17,575 nucleotides of DNA from Alphaproteobacteria bacterium UBA6187 (GCA_002422795.1 DITJ01000062.1:5007-22581), one strand, 5' to 3'. Shown: positions 1 through 7,145, numbered from the stretch's first letter. Notes: generated by a model not told the origin, from the letters alone. Program-made: numbers and translations.

Positions 1-66
1 CCTTATCCCTTAAACCTTATCCCTTAACCTTATCCCTTATCCCTTATCCCTTCCTCCATTATCCCC
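1..66. repeat. Short tandem CCCTTAT-type repeats
   Basis: The first 66 bases are almost entirely degenerate tandem copies of CCTTATCCCT / CCCTTAT, running up to 2 nt before the start codon of the moeB-like gene. There is no Shine-Dalgarno-like purine run in this stretch. The pattern is a low-complexity spacer repeat, one of at least four such families in this window. Whether it extends to the left of the window cannot be seen. Confidence 0.7.
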
Positions 67-67
67 T

Positions 68-838
68 ATGCTTAAACGCTATTCCCGCAACATCGCCCTA
101 TCCGAAATCGGCCAGGATGGGCAGGAATTGTTACTTGATTCATCTGTATTGGTTATCGGGGCAGGGGGGCTTGGCTCTCCGGTTATGCTTTATCTTGCAG
201 CTGCCGGGGTTGGCACAATCGGCATAATTGATAGCGACCGCGTTGAACTTTCCAACCTGCAACGGCAAATATTATATGGGGAAGATTCGGTTGGGAAATC
301 TAAAGTTCTTGAAGCTGCAAGGCGCATTAAGGAATTAAACCCGGATGTTGAGGTGATTACGCATAAAATGCGGTTTGGTTTATCATATGACGCCCCTCTA
401 GCGGAAGCAGAGGCAGCCGCGCGGATTCCTATCTCGGAATACGACATAATCGCCGATTGTAGCGATAATTTCTCCACCCGCTTCATAATTAACGATGCTT
501 GCATTGCACATAAAAAAACTCTGGTATCGACAGCCGTAACCGGATTTACAGGGCAGGTTGCTACATTTAAACCACATTTGGGCGAAGACCACCCATGCTA
601 CCGCTGTTTCTGCCCCCAGATGCCAGACGAAGGTATACTCCCGAATTGCTCCAGCGGCGGGGTGCTTGGCAGTGTTGCAGGGGTTATAGGGTCGATCCAG
701 GCAACTGAAATAATCAAGGAACTACTAGGTGTGGGAACAAGCCTTTCGGGTTCTATTTTTATTTATGACGGATTAAAAGGGCAGGCAAGGAAAGTCAGGT
801 TAAAGAAAAATATACATTGCCCCGGTTGTGCATCCTGA
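68..838 (+). CDS. MoeB/ThiF/HesA-family E1-like adenylyltransferase
   Basis: A 256-residue E1-like enzyme of the ThiF/MoeB/HesA family, which adenylates the C-terminal Gly-Gly of a small sulfur-carrier protein (MoaD or ThiS type) in molybdopterin or thiamine synthesis. The nucleotide-binding glycine loop GAGGLGSP lies near residues 31-38. The family signature NLQRQ follows at about 64-68. Two zinc CxxC pairs are present: CYRC about 178-181 and CPGC at the extreme C terminus. The cysteine in PNCSSGGVLG matches the family's conserved thiol. Length is normal for MoeB without a rhodanese domain. No ThiS or MoaD gene is in the window, so MoeB cannot be told from ThiF. The ATG follows a repeat-filled leader with no evident ribosome-binding site. 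The gene stands alone; the next gene is 361 nt away. Confidence 0.9.
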   Translation: MLKRYSRNIALSEIGQDGQELLLDSSVLVIGAGGLGSPVMLYLAAAGVGTIGIIDSDRVELSNLQRQILYGEDSVGKSKVLEAARRIKELNPDVEVITHKMRFGLSYDAPLAEAEAAARIPISEYDIIADCSDNFSTRFIINDACIAHKKTLVSTAVTGFTGQVATFKPHLGEDHPCYRCFCPQMPDEGILPNCSSGGVLGSVAGVIGSIQATEIIKELLGVGTSLSGSIFIYDGLKGQARKVRLKKNIHCPGCAS

Positions 839-906
839 AAATCTTTGGCTTGCTTAGTTGTGAGTTTTTCTTATTATGGAATTTCCTTACATAATAGCCT
901 GTAGGG

Positions 907-928
907 AGACCTGCTGCAAAGCAGGTCT
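907..928. other. 9-bp perfect hairpin with GCAA loop
   Basis: AGACCTGCT pairs perfectly with AGCAGGTCT around a GCAA loop, which on the + strand is a GNRA-type tetraloop. It lies 69 nt after the moeB-like stop codon. No T-run follows, so it is not a textbook terminator. A second imperfect hairpin (GTAGG...CCTAC, 951-975) follows directly. Both could belong to the 5' leader of the small ORF at 1015 or to the 3' end of the upstream transcript. Confidence 0.6.
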
Positions 929-1014
929 TGCAGGAATATCTTGCAGTCTGGTAGGGTTTTAGCAATAGAACCTACGTCAGCAGGTTTGTTTTAACTTCAA
1001 TTTTGAGGGAGAAA

Positions 1015-1104
1015 ATGAACTCATTTGAAAAAATAGCCAGACTACTCGCAATAGCCTGGCTATTTTTTAAATTGGTTTCAGAAATTATTAAATTTTTGAA
1101 ATAA
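1015..1104 (+). CDS. Possible 29-residue hydrophobic peptide
   Basis: An ATG at 1015 opens 29 codons ending in TAA. It is preceded by GAGGGA at 1005-1010, one of the best Shine-Dalgarno-like sequences in the window. The peptide starts MNSFEKIARLL and has a hydrophobic core (LLAIAWLFF, about residues 10-18) flanked by lysines, ending FLK. This is the size and character of a small membrane-active or type I toxin-like peptide. Two hairpins sit just upstream. Against it, a terminator-shaped inverted repeat (1028-1068) lies inside the ORF and the peptide matches no family I recognise. It may be a chance ORF. Confidence 0.3.
   Translation: MNSFEKIARLLAIAWLFFKLVSEIIKFLK
1028..1068. terminator. Bidirectional terminator-like stem (13 bp)
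   Basis: AAAAAATAGCCAG at 1028-1040 pairs perfectly with CTGGCTATTTTTT at 1056-1068. The GC-containing core is 7 bp, flanked by A6 and T6, giving a symmetric shape that could end transcription from either direction. The loop is 15 nt, longer than usual. It lies 190 nt after the moeB-like stop and overlaps the small ORF at 1015-1104. Confidence 0.5.
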
Positions 1105-1199
1105 CTTTAAAAAGGGGGGATGCATAGCAATTCCAGTTATCATCCCTTCCTGCTCTTACTATACAACATTAACCCCATTTAAGTCAAATATTCCTTAAT

Positions 1200-1937
1200 A
1201 TGCCACGTTATAAATGCACAGTAGAATATGATGGAACCGGGTTTTGCGGTTGGCAAAAGCAGCATGGCTTGCCATCGGTGCAGCAAACTATAATGGATGC
1301 TATAAAATTATTCTGCGGGCAGGAAGTTGATGTTGTGGCCTCAGGGCGCACTGATGCGGGGGTTCATGCTACAGCGCAGGTTATACATTTCGATCTTGAA
1401 AAGGCGCAAGACCCTTTTAAAATAATCAGCGCAATTAACCATCATATAAAGCCGCAGCCAGTTGCAATTATTAATGCTGTGGAAGTTAGTGAAGATTTCC
1501 ACGCACGATTTTCTGCGAAAAAAAGATATTATACCTACCGCATTATAAACCGCCGCGCGCCACTTGCTATTGAATTTATGCGGGCATGGCAGGTTGCTGT
1601 GCCACTGGACGAAAAACTAATGCAATCGGCTGCAAATTACCTTATCGGAAAACATGATTTCACATCCTTCCGCGATACTGAATGCCAATCGAAAAGCCCG
1701 CTTAAAACACTTGATGAGTTGCGCGTGCAAAGAAATGGTGATGAAATAAATATTTACATATCCGCCCAGTCATTTCTGCACCATATGGTAAGGAATATAA
1801 CAGGCACACTTAAAATGGTGGGTGAGGGCAAATGGAAACCGGAATATATGCTTGATATAATTTCAGCAAAAAACCGCAGTAATGCAGGACCAACCGCACC
1901 TGCGCATGGTTTGTATTTTACCAAGGTTGATTATTAA
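1200..1937 (+). CDS. truA: tRNA pseudouridine(38-40) synthase TruA
   Basis: A 245-residue TruA that isomerises uridines at positions 38-40 in the anticodon arm of tRNAs. The N-terminal YDGTGFCGWQ motif is followed by the active-site motif SGRTDAGVHA, with the nucleophilic Asp at residue 52. The second half has the expected FSAKKRYYTYRI, HDFTSFRDTECQSKSP and FLHHMVRNITGTL blocks. Length is normal and the protein is complete at both ends. The ATG at 1200 begins MPRYKCTVEYDG, the standard TruA N terminus, although no Shine-Dalgarno sequence precedes it. In many alphaproteobacteria truA lies near fmt/def; that context is not seen here. Confidence 0.96.
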   Translation: MPRYKCTVEYDGTGFCGWQKQHGLPSVQQTIMDAIKLFCGQEVDVVASGRTDAGVHATAQVIHFDLEKAQDPFKIISAINHHIKPQPVAIINAVEVSEDFHARFSAKKRYYTYRIINRRAPLAIEFMRAWQVAVPLDEKLMQSAANYLIGKHDFTSFRDTECQSKSPLKTLDELRVQRNGDEINIYISAQSFLHHMVRNITGTLKMVGEGKWKPEYMLDIISAKNRSNAGPTAPAHGLYFTKVDY

Positions 1938-1943
1938 TTTTTT

Positions 1944-1981
1944 GTGCAAGTATTACTTTCACTAAAAACTTACACTTGCAC
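1944..1981. other. Inverted repeat after truA
   Basis: GTGCAAGT (1944-1951) and ACTTGCAC (1974-1981) are perfect 8-bp inverted arms separated by 22 nt, starting 6 nt after the truA stop. There is no T-tract downstream, so a terminator role is uncertain. Confidence 0.4.
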
Positions 1982-2025
1982 TCTATTGGTAATAAAAATG
2001 TGTTGTTATTATGTTGCAATTCTGA

Positions 2026-2155
2026 TTGCAAACAGCATGTGTTGATGTTATAGTATTCCCCATTTTCAGTAGTTATACAGCAACCCAGGCTTGTTTATGT
2101 TTATACATACCGCCCCTGTTTCCTATAATCATTGAAAAGCAAAAAACACTATAAT
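2026..2155 (+). promoter_or_regulatory. Candidate promoter region for dnaN
   Basis: The 265-nt truA-dnaN spacer holds candidate sigma70-like elements. TTGCAA (2026-2031) lies 17 nt before TATAGT (2049-2054). Two further TATAAT hexamers (2124-2129 and 2150-2155) have only weak upstream -35 matches. A 6-bp hairpin (TGCAAT/ATTGCA, about 2013-2028) overlaps the first -35. No DnaA-box cluster was found, so this is not offered as an origin. Confidence 0.35.
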
Positions 2156-2202
2156 TCCCCATATAAAGATTAATTTATTAATTCTAATATAAGTAGAAAA
2201 CC

Positions 2203-3366
2203 ATGACACAATCAGCAGCAGTTCAGCAAGAAACAGAGGTTACAATATCGCAGGCACTTTCCGTTACCGTAGAGCGGGCGGTTTTACTTAAAGCACTTGG
2301 GCACGTGCAATCAGTTGTTGAAAGACGCAACACTTTACCGATACTTGCTAATATTAAAATAGAAGTTTCCGGCAATTCCTTAAGCCTTACAGCTACGGAT
2401 ACTGATATTGAAATCACTGAAAAAATTGCTGTTGAAGTGGCGGAAGAAGGCGCTATAACCGTTCCTGCACATACTTTATATGACATTATAAGGAAATTGC
2501 CTGATGGTGCGCAAGTGGCGCTTATAGGCACAGATACCGCTGGCGGCAAACTTAAAATAAATTCAGGTTCATGTAAATTCACACTTGCATCACTGCCTGT
2601 TAATGATTTCCCGGAAATGGACAGGGGCAACATGACCCACTCATTTAAACTTCTTCCTGCTGAAATAATTGCCCTTATCGATAAAACTAAATTTGCAATT
2701 TCTACAGAAGAAACAAGATATTACTTAAATGGTATTTTCCTACATACTAAAAATGATAAACTTTGCGCAGTTGCAACAGATGGCCACAGGCTTGCAAAAG
2801 TTGAAATAGATGCACCAGCAGGCGCAAAAGATATTGATGGCGTGATTATCCCGCGCAAAACAGTTGGTGAAATCAGGAAGCTTATAGAAGATGGCGCAGG
2901 CGAAATTGAAGTTTCACTTTCTGATTCAAAAATTGCGTTTGTTTGCAATGATGCGGTGCTTATTTCTAAATTAATTGATGGCACTTTCCCTGATTATGAA
3001 AAAGTAATACCTTCTGATAACGATAAGGAAGTGGAAATTGAAAGCGGTGCGCTTGCCCGTGCGGTTGACCGTGTTTCAACAATTTCTTCAGAAAAAACCC
3101 GCGCTGTAAAATTCACACTTGAAGAAGGCAAATTAATTGTTTCTGCAACAAGTGAAGAAAATGGTGCAGCTAAAGAAGAAATTGAAGCTGAATATTCAGA
3201 AAATCCTTTCGATATAGGCTTTAATTCCCGCTATTTATTGGAAATGATGTCAGTGTTAAAAGGCCAGAAAATACAAATCCGCCTGAAGGATGGCAACGCC
3301 CCCGCACTTGTAAGTGATAGTGAAGACCCTACTTCATTATTCGTTATTATGCCTATGCGTATTTGA
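2203..3366 (+). CDS. dnaN: DNA polymerase III beta subunit (sliding clamp)
   Basis: A 387-residue beta clamp that closes around DNA and tethers polymerase III. The canonical start of domain 1 is visible as VERAVLLKALGHVQSVVERRNTLPILANI. Later come ATDGHRLA in domain 2 and the clamp C terminus LFVIMPMRI, near-identical to the usual ending. About 19 extra residues (MTQSAAVQQETEVTISQAL) precede the usual N terminus. No ATG or GTG lies between the ORF start and the conserved part, so the extension is probably translated. dnaA, recF and gyrB are not adjacent, which is common in alphaproteobacteria. Confidence 0.97.
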   Translation: MTQSAAVQQETEVTISQALSVTVERAVLLKALGHVQSVVERRNTLPILANIKIEVSGNSLSLTATDTDIEITEKIAVEVAEEGAITVPAHTLYDIIRKLPDGAQVALIGTDTAGGKLKINSGSCKFTLASLPVNDFPEMDRGNMTHSFKLLPAEIIALIDKTKFAISTEETRYYLNGIFLHTKNDKLCAVATDGHRLAKVEIDAPAGAKDIDGVIIPRKTVGEIRKLIEDGAGEIEVSLSDSKIAFVCNDAVLISKLIDGTFPDYEKVIPSDNDKEVEIESGALARAVDRVSTISSEKTRAVKFTLEEGKLIVSATSEENGAAKEEIEAEYSENPFDIGFNSRYLLEMMSVLKGQKIQIRLKDGNAPALVSDSEDPTSLFVIMPMRI

Positions 3367-3408
3367 TTTTTATCGTAATTCTTAGAGCCGATAGCGAATT
3401 GCAATATA

Positions 3409-3496
3409 TTGTCATTCCAGCAAGTTCGGCTAACTCATGAAAACGGCGAAAGAATGCCAGTTTCATGAGTAGCCTCCCTAGCTTCTGGAATGACAA
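3409..3496. repeat. 88-bp nested palindromic element (REP/MITE-like)
   Basis: Outer arms TTGTCATTCCAG (3409-3420) and CTGGAATGACAA (3485-3496) are perfect 12-bp inverted repeats. Inside, GGCTAACTCATGAAA (3428-3442) pairs with TTTCATGAGTAGCC (3461-3474) with one bulged base. The TGTCATTCC...GGAATGACA ends are typical of small dispersed palindromic elements in several bacterial groups, including Rickettsiales. It lies 43 nt after the dnaN stop and has no T-tract. Copy number elsewhere in the genome cannot be seen. Confidence 0.65.
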
Positions 3497-3548
3497 AGCC
3501 TTCTAAGTCGTTATAAGCTCTTACGATAAACTACAAACGATCTTCTTT

Positions 3549-3579
3549 TTGACTTTAGGCAGCGCCTTAATCCTTAAAT
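3549..3579 (+). promoter_or_regulatory. Weak candidate promoter for dps
   Basis: TTGACT (3549-3554) is a good -35 element. The best downstream -10 is TTAAAT (3574-3579) at a 19-nt spacing, longer than ideal. It lies about 43 nt before the dps ATG. An iron- or peroxide-responsive operator was looked for and not recognised. Confidence 0.3.
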
Positions 3580-3621
3580 ATGTTAGTTGTTATCCTTTTA
3601 ACTTTATAAAGGATACAGATA

Positions 3622-4089
3622 ATGAGTAAAAACCTAGCAACTAACTTGCAAAGCGGCAAGAATATAGCGGAAAACGTTAAGGAAGTTCTGGCGGATACAT
3701 ATTTTCTTTACTTGAAAACACAGAATTATCACTGGAATGTTACCGGCCCAAATTTCAAATCATTGCATGAATTATTTGAAAAACAATATAAAGAACTTGC
3801 AAAGGCGGTTGATTTATTGGCGGAACGCGTGCGCGCCCTTGGTGAATTTGCCCCGGCAAGTTTGAAGGCATTTGCTTCGCTATCGGATATAAAAGAAGAA
3901 ACCAGGGAAGGTATATCTTCGGTAGATATGTTAAAGCAGCTTGCAAAAGACCATGATTCTGTGCTTGCTTCTATTCGCAAATCCCTTGCCATAGCGCAGG
4001 AAGAAGGTGACGATGCCACCGCTGATATATTAATTACAAGAATAGAAGTGCATGATAAGAGCAAGTGGATGCTAGCAAGTAGCTTGTAG
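3622..4089 (+). CDS. dps: Dps-family DNA-binding ferritin-like protein
   Basis: A 155-residue Dps mini-ferritin that stores iron as ferric oxide, consumes hydrogen peroxide and protects DNA under stress. The motif NYHWNVTGPNFKSLHELFE contains His37 and His49. The next helix (VDLLAERVRALG) supplies Asp64 and Glu68. Their spacing (12, 15, 4) matches the inter-subunit ferroxidase site of known Dps proteins. The C-terminal helix ADILITRIEVHDKSKWML is also typical. The N-terminal tail has several lysines but is short. A Shine-Dalgarno sequence AAAGGA (3608-3613) supports the ATG. It is a single-gene unit converging on rpmE. Confidence 0.93.
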   Translation: MSKNLATNLQSGKNIAENVKEVLADTYFLYLKTQNYHWNVTGPNFKSLHELFEKQYKELAKAVDLLAERVRALGEFAPASLKAFASLSDIKEETREGISSVDMLKQLAKDHDSVLASIRKSLAIAQEEGDDATADILITRIEVHDKSKWMLASSL

Positions 4090-4130
4090 TTATATAATAA
4101 AAATAACTGGATACTGCCTTGGCAAGTAGA

Positions 4131-4162
4131 CCTCTCCTCCCCATTTAGCAGGGGAGGGGAGG
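4131..4162. repeat. 12-bp GC-rich hairpin between dps and rpmE
   Basis: CCTCTCCTCCCC (4131-4142) pairs with GGGGAGGGGAGG (4151-4162) with one T-G wobble, around an 8-nt loop. It sits between the convergent 3' ends of dps and rpmE, 42 nt after the dps stop. It could end transcription from both sides, though it lacks a T-run, or it could be a dispersed REP-like element. Its GC content is far above that of its surroundings. Confidence 0.55.
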
Positions 4163-4214
4163 CGCAGTTCCATATTGGGCACTAGTACTTAATAAGGAAA
4201 AATAACTACTAGGC

Positions 4215-4475
4215 TTATTCTTCTTTCTTTTCTTCTTGAACTTCAGCTTTCTTCGTAACGCCGATATTACCAAACTTCTGGTTAAATGCAGCGATACGTC
4301 CAGCCTTCTCGTTTATTATAGAACCGCCGCCAGTCCATGCAGGATGCGTATTAGGGTCTACATCAAGCTGTAGTACATCGCCAGCTTTACCATAAGTAGA
4401 GCGGGTTTTGAAAGTTTTACCGTTAGTCATTTTAACAGTAATTTCGTGATAATCAGGATGAATATTTGGCTTCAT
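4215..4475 (-). CDS. rpmE: 50S ribosomal protein L31
   Basis: An 86-residue ribosomal protein L31, which bridges the two ribosomal subunits. The N terminus MKPNIHPDYHEITVKMTNG and the segments STYGKAGD and HPAWTGG are characteristic. There are no cysteines, so this is the zinc-free type common in alphaproteobacteria. The tail is lysine- and glutamate-rich (AEVQEEKKEE). A GGAG Shine-Dalgarno sequence lies about 8 nt before the ATG on the - strand. It is divergent from lysC and convergent with dps. Confidence 0.96.
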   Translation of the reverse strand: MKPNIHPDYHEITVKMTNGKTFKTRSTYGKAGDVLQLDVDPNTHPAWTGGGSIINEKAGRIAAFNQKFGNIGVTKKAEVQEEKKEE

Positions 4476-4525
4476 TTATTGCACTCCAACAACGCGCATA
4501 CCGCGTACAATTTTATAAAAATGGT

Positions 4526-4554
4526 CTTATACAATAAAGAAATAACAAATGCAA
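4526..4554 (-). promoter_or_regulatory. Candidate sigma70-like promoter for rpmE
   Basis: On the - strand, TTGCAT (4554-4549) is followed after exactly 17 nt by TATAAG (4531-4526). This places the transcript start about 45 nt before the rpmE ATG. The dyad ACGCGGTATGCGCGT (4506-4492) would lie within the leader RNA. Confidence 0.5.
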
Positions 4555-4783
4555 GTGCTATTGCTATGTGCTGAATCAAACGTAGTCTTATTTATAGTGC
4601 TTTAATTTTTCAGCAGCTTCAGTTCATACTTGAGTCAGCCTGTGTAATTAAATATATGTAATTACAACAGCAAAATAATTGCCATAATATTGTCGTTCAC
4701 AACAATCAATAACTATTGGTGTTTATTCATCTGATTTTTGTAGACAAGTTGCGCTTATCATATTAAAAACCCAGGCATAAATA

Positions 4784-4802
4784 GTTGCTGTTTATCAGCA
4801 AC
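4784..4802. other. 7-bp hairpin upstream of lysC
   Basis: GTTGCTG and CAGCAAC are perfect inverted arms around TTTAT. The site lies 30 nt before the lysC ATG and is followed by AGTAACT tandem copies up to the start codon. The lysC start has no Shine-Dalgarno-like sequence, so a role of this structure in translation is possible but unproven. Confidence 0.4.
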
Positions 4803-4831
4803 TGGCAACCAGTAACTAGTAACTAATTATT

Positions 4832-6061
4832 ATGGCCATAATAGTCCAGAAATTCGGTGGTACAAGCGTTGGTGATATTAACCGTATAAAAAACGTAGCC
4901 ACTATTGTAAAAAGAGAAGTTGATGCCGGCAACCAGGTTGTTGTTGTTGTGTCTGCTATGTCAGGAAAAACCAATGAGTTGGTTGGCTGGGCGGAAAGCT
5001 TATCCCCGCTACAAAGCGATGAAGCGCTTAAGGAATATGATTCTGTAATTTCATCTGGTGAGCAGGTTACTTCGGGGTTACTCGCCCTTGCACTGCAATC
5101 ATCGGGGATAAAAGCGCGCTCCTGGCTTGGCTGGCAGGTGGGTTTAGAAACCTGCGCCATGCATGGCAAGGCGCGTATTAAGGACATAAAGGCTGATTTG
5201 CTGAAATCCTCTTTAGAAAAAGGAGAGGTGGCGGTAATTGCTGGCTTCCAGGGGGTTACAGAAGATAACCGTATAACTACGCTTGGTCGTGGCGGCTCTG
5301 ATACTTCAGCGGTTGCAATCGCAGCGGCAATAAAGGCTGATAGATGTGATATTTATACAGATGTAGACGGTATATATACCACAGACCCGCGCATTGTGCC
5401 AAAAGCACGTAAATTAAATAAAATCGCCTATGAAGAAATGTTGGAACTGGCGTCATTAGGTGCTAAAGTTTTACAGATACGTTCTGTGGAAATGGCTATG
5501 AAACATAAAGTAAGGGTGCAGGTGCTATCAAGCTTTGCAGATACGCCGGGAAGTTTACTTGTAGATGAGGAGGAAGTTGTGGAAAGAAGATTAATTACCG
5601 GGGTTGCCTATAGTCGTAATGAAACACAGATTACACTTACAAAAGTACTGGATAAACCAGGCGTGGCAGCAGAAATTTTTGCTCCCCTTACAGAGAAGGA
5701 AATTAATGTTGACATGATTGTGCAGAATATCAGTGAAGATGGCACAACCGACATGACCTTCACAATTCCAAAAGCTGATACAGACATGGCAGTAAGTGCG
5801 CTGGAAAAAGCTAAGGATTCCTTGGGTTATAAAACAATGAAGGTTGATAGAAATGTAGCTAAAATTTCTGTAGTTGGTGTTGGTATGCGCAGCCATGCCG
5901 GGCTTGCCCAGAAAATGTTCCAGACACTCGCTGAAAAAAATATCAATATATTGGTTATCAGCACTTCTGAAATCAAAATAAGCGTGCTTGTTGCTGAAGA
6001 ATATACCGAACTTGCAGTGCGGGCGCTGCATACGGCTTATGGGCTGGATGCAAAGGAATAA
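4832..6061 (+). CDS. lysC: Aspartate kinase (aspartokinase)
   Basis: A 409-residue monofunctional aspartokinase catalysing the ATP-dependent phosphorylation of aspartate, the first step towards diaminopimelate/lysine, threonine and methionine. The N-terminal signature KFGGTSVGD lies at residues 7-15. GRGGSDTSAVAIAAAI and YTDVDGIYTTDPR form the nucleotide and substrate region. Two C-terminal ACT domains begin near ITLTKVLDKPGVAAEIF and ISVVGVGMRSHAGLAQ, as in lysine/threonine-feedback-controlled LysC. Length is normal. In a host-associated bacterium this enzyme is often kept for the peptidoglycan precursor diaminopimelate. The start MAIIVQKFGGTS matches family N termini, although the leader is repeat-derived and lacks a Shine-Dalgarno sequence. 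Confidence 0.97.
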   Translation: MAIIVQKFGGTSVGDINRIKNVATIVKREVDAGNQVVVVVSAMSGKTNELVGWAESLSPLQSDEALKEYDSVISSGEQVTSGLLALALQSSGIKARSWLGWQVGLETCAMHGKARIKDIKADLLKSSLEKGEVAVIAGFQGVTEDNRITTLGRGGSDTSAVAIAAAIKADRCDIYTDVDGIYTTDPRIVPKARKLNKIAYEEMLELASLGAKVLQIRSVEMAMKHKVRVQVLSSFADTPGSLLVDEEEVVERRLITGVAYSRNETQITLTKVLDKPGVAAEIFAPLTEKEINVDMIVQNISEDGTTDMTFTIPKADTDMAVSALEKAKDSLGYKTMKVDRNVAKISVVGVGMRSHAGLAQKMFQTLAEKNINILVISTSEIKISVLVAEEYTELAVRALHTAYGLDAKE

Positions 6062-6064
6062 ACT

Positions 6065-6130
6065 CGTTTGTCGTTTATAGTTGGTGGTTTGTAGATACAA
6101 CGATAAACGATAAACCACAAACAACAAACG
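6065..6130. repeat. CGTTTGT/AAACGATAAAC repeat spacer with inverted arms
   Basis: Almost the whole lysC-6138 spacer is built from variants of CGTTTGTCGTTTATAG and its complement. The outer arms CGTTTGTCGTTT (6065-6076) and AAACAACAAACG (6119-6130) are inverted with one mismatch. A related fragment, ACGATAAACTACAAACGA, occurs at about 3523-3540 after dnaN. It lies directly before the next start codon and leaves no room for a classical Shine-Dalgarno sequence. Confidence 0.6.
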
Positions 6131-6137
6131 GATTAAA

Positions 6138-7145
6138 ATGACAAAAAAACTATCCTCCCTCTGGCAGCGCGGAACTGAATTCCTAGGATGCGAACATGCA
6201 ATCCTTGGTGGCGCTATGTCTTGGGTTTCTGAACGGAACCTGGTTGCTGCAATATCTAATGCCGGTGGTTTTGGTGTGATTGCGTGTAGTTCCATGCCGC
6301 CGCATTTACTGCGCATAGAAATCCAGGAAACAAAGAAACTCACTAATAAGCCTTTTGGTGTGAATATTATTATCATGCACCCGCAGCTTGAAGAGTTGGT
6401 GAATATCTGCAAGGAAGAAAATGTATCGCATGTGGTGTTGGCGGGTGGATTGCCATCTTCTAAAACTATTGCGCAAGTGAAAGATTATGGCGCAAAAGTT
6501 ATGTGTTTTGCCCCAGCATTTATTATAGGCAAGAAATTAATTAAATCCGGCACTGACGCCCTTATTATTGAAGGTATGGAAGCAGGCGGACATATCGGCC
6601 CGGTTACTACTTCGGTACTTGTGCAGGAAATAATTCCGCATTTAAAAGATGAAGTGCCTATTTTTGTAGCAGGCGGTATTGGCCGCGGCGAGACAATTGC
6701 TTCATATCTGGAAATGGGCGCAAGCGGTGTTCAGCTTGGCACCAGGTTTGTGTGTGCTACCGAATCAATCGCGCATCCTAACTTCAAACATTCTTTTATA
6801 AAAGCGCAAGCGCGTCAGGCAATGCCATCAGTGCAGATTGACCCTGATTTCATGGTAATCCCGGTTAGGGCTATTGAAAATAATGCTACGGAAGAATTTA
6901 AGAAAATTCAATTAAATACAATTGCTGAGTATCGTAGCGGAAACCTAACTAAAGAAGAAGCCCAATTAAAAATTGAGCATTTCTGGGCGGGCGCGCTGCG
7001 TAAAGCTGTTATTGATGGCGATGTGGAACGCGGCTCACTAATGGCAGGGCAGAGCGTTGGCATGGTTACAAAAGAACAACCGGCAGCGGAGATAATTGCA
7101 GAATTAATTTCCCAGGCAGAAGGATTTCTGGCGGAGAAGGCGTAG
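6138..7145 (+). CDS. Nitronate monooxygenase / FabK-like flavoprotein
   Basis: A 335-residue TIM-barrel FMN enzyme of the nitronate monooxygenase (2-nitropropane dioxygenase) / FabK superfamily. The N-terminal substrate-side region GGAMSWVSERNLVAAISNAGGFGVIA, the His motif EGMEAGGHIGP (about 145-155, His152 as candidate base) and the FMN phosphate-binding segments FVAGGIGRG and GASGVQLGTRF are all present. The C-terminal AGQSVGMVTKEQPAAEII is shared with FabK-type enoyl-ACP reductases. It could therefore reduce enoyl-ACP in fatty-acid synthesis or oxidise nitronates; sequence alone does not decide. It is probably co-directional with lysC but separated by the repeat spacer. Confidence 0.85.
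   Translation: MTKKLSSLWQRGTEFLGCEHAILGGAMSWVSERNLVAAISNAGGFGVIACSSMPPHLLRIEIQETKKLTNKPFGVNIIIMHPQLEELVNICKEENVSHVVLAGGLPSSKTIAQVKDYGAKVMCFAPAFIIGKKLIKSGTDALIIEGMEAGGHIGPVTTSVLVQEIIPHLKDEVPIFVAGGIGRGETIASYLEMGASGVQLGTRFVCATESIAHPNFKHSFIKAQARQAMPSVQIDPDFMVIPVRAIENNATEEFKKIQLNTIAEYRSGNLTKEEAQLKIEHFWAGALRKAVIDGDVERGSLMAGQSVGMVTKEQPAAEIIAELISQAEGFLAEKA

Larger units (their letters stand above)
839..1199. other. 361-bp spacer with several hairpins
   Basis: The spacer between the moeB-like gene and truA holds three clear inverted repeats (907-928, 951-975 and 1028-1068), one small ORF with a good ribosome-binding site (1015-1104), and then an AT-rich stretch before truA. The density of stems suggests a structured transcript or several transcription end points. 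No tRNA or other known RNA gene was recognised. Confidence 0.5.
4476..4831. other. 356-bp divergent spacer rpmE / lysC
   Basis: This spacer holds the rpmE promoter and a small dyad in its leader (ACGCG/CGCGT, 4492-4506). On the lysC side it holds a perfect 7-bp hairpin (4784-4802) and the tandem motif AGTAACTAGTAACTA just before the lysC ATG. No convincing sigma70 promoter for lysC was found, and no lysine riboswitch-like structure was recognised. The middle (about 4560-4740) is plain AT-rich sequence. Confidence 0.5.

Noticed and set aside
1..66. Telomere-like repeat marking a replicon end
   Set aside because: The CCCTTAT units are degenerate and short, and similar low-complexity families occur in other spacers; nothing shows a replicon end.
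839..1199. tRNA or other standard RNA gene in the spacer
   Set aside because: No cloverleaf with acceptor stem and T-loop sequence could be built; the stems present are simple hairpins.
1938..2202. Replication origin next to dnaN
   Set aside because: dnaA is absent, there is no cluster of TTATCCACA-like boxes, and isolated partial matches (TTATACAG) are expected by chance in AT-rich DNA.
5591..6412. 273-codon - strand open frame across lysC and the nitronate monooxygenase gene
   Set aside because: It lies antisense to two clearly conserved genes, crosses the repeat spacer, is rich in Cys/Phe/His in a non-protein-like way and matches no family; it is a shadow frame.
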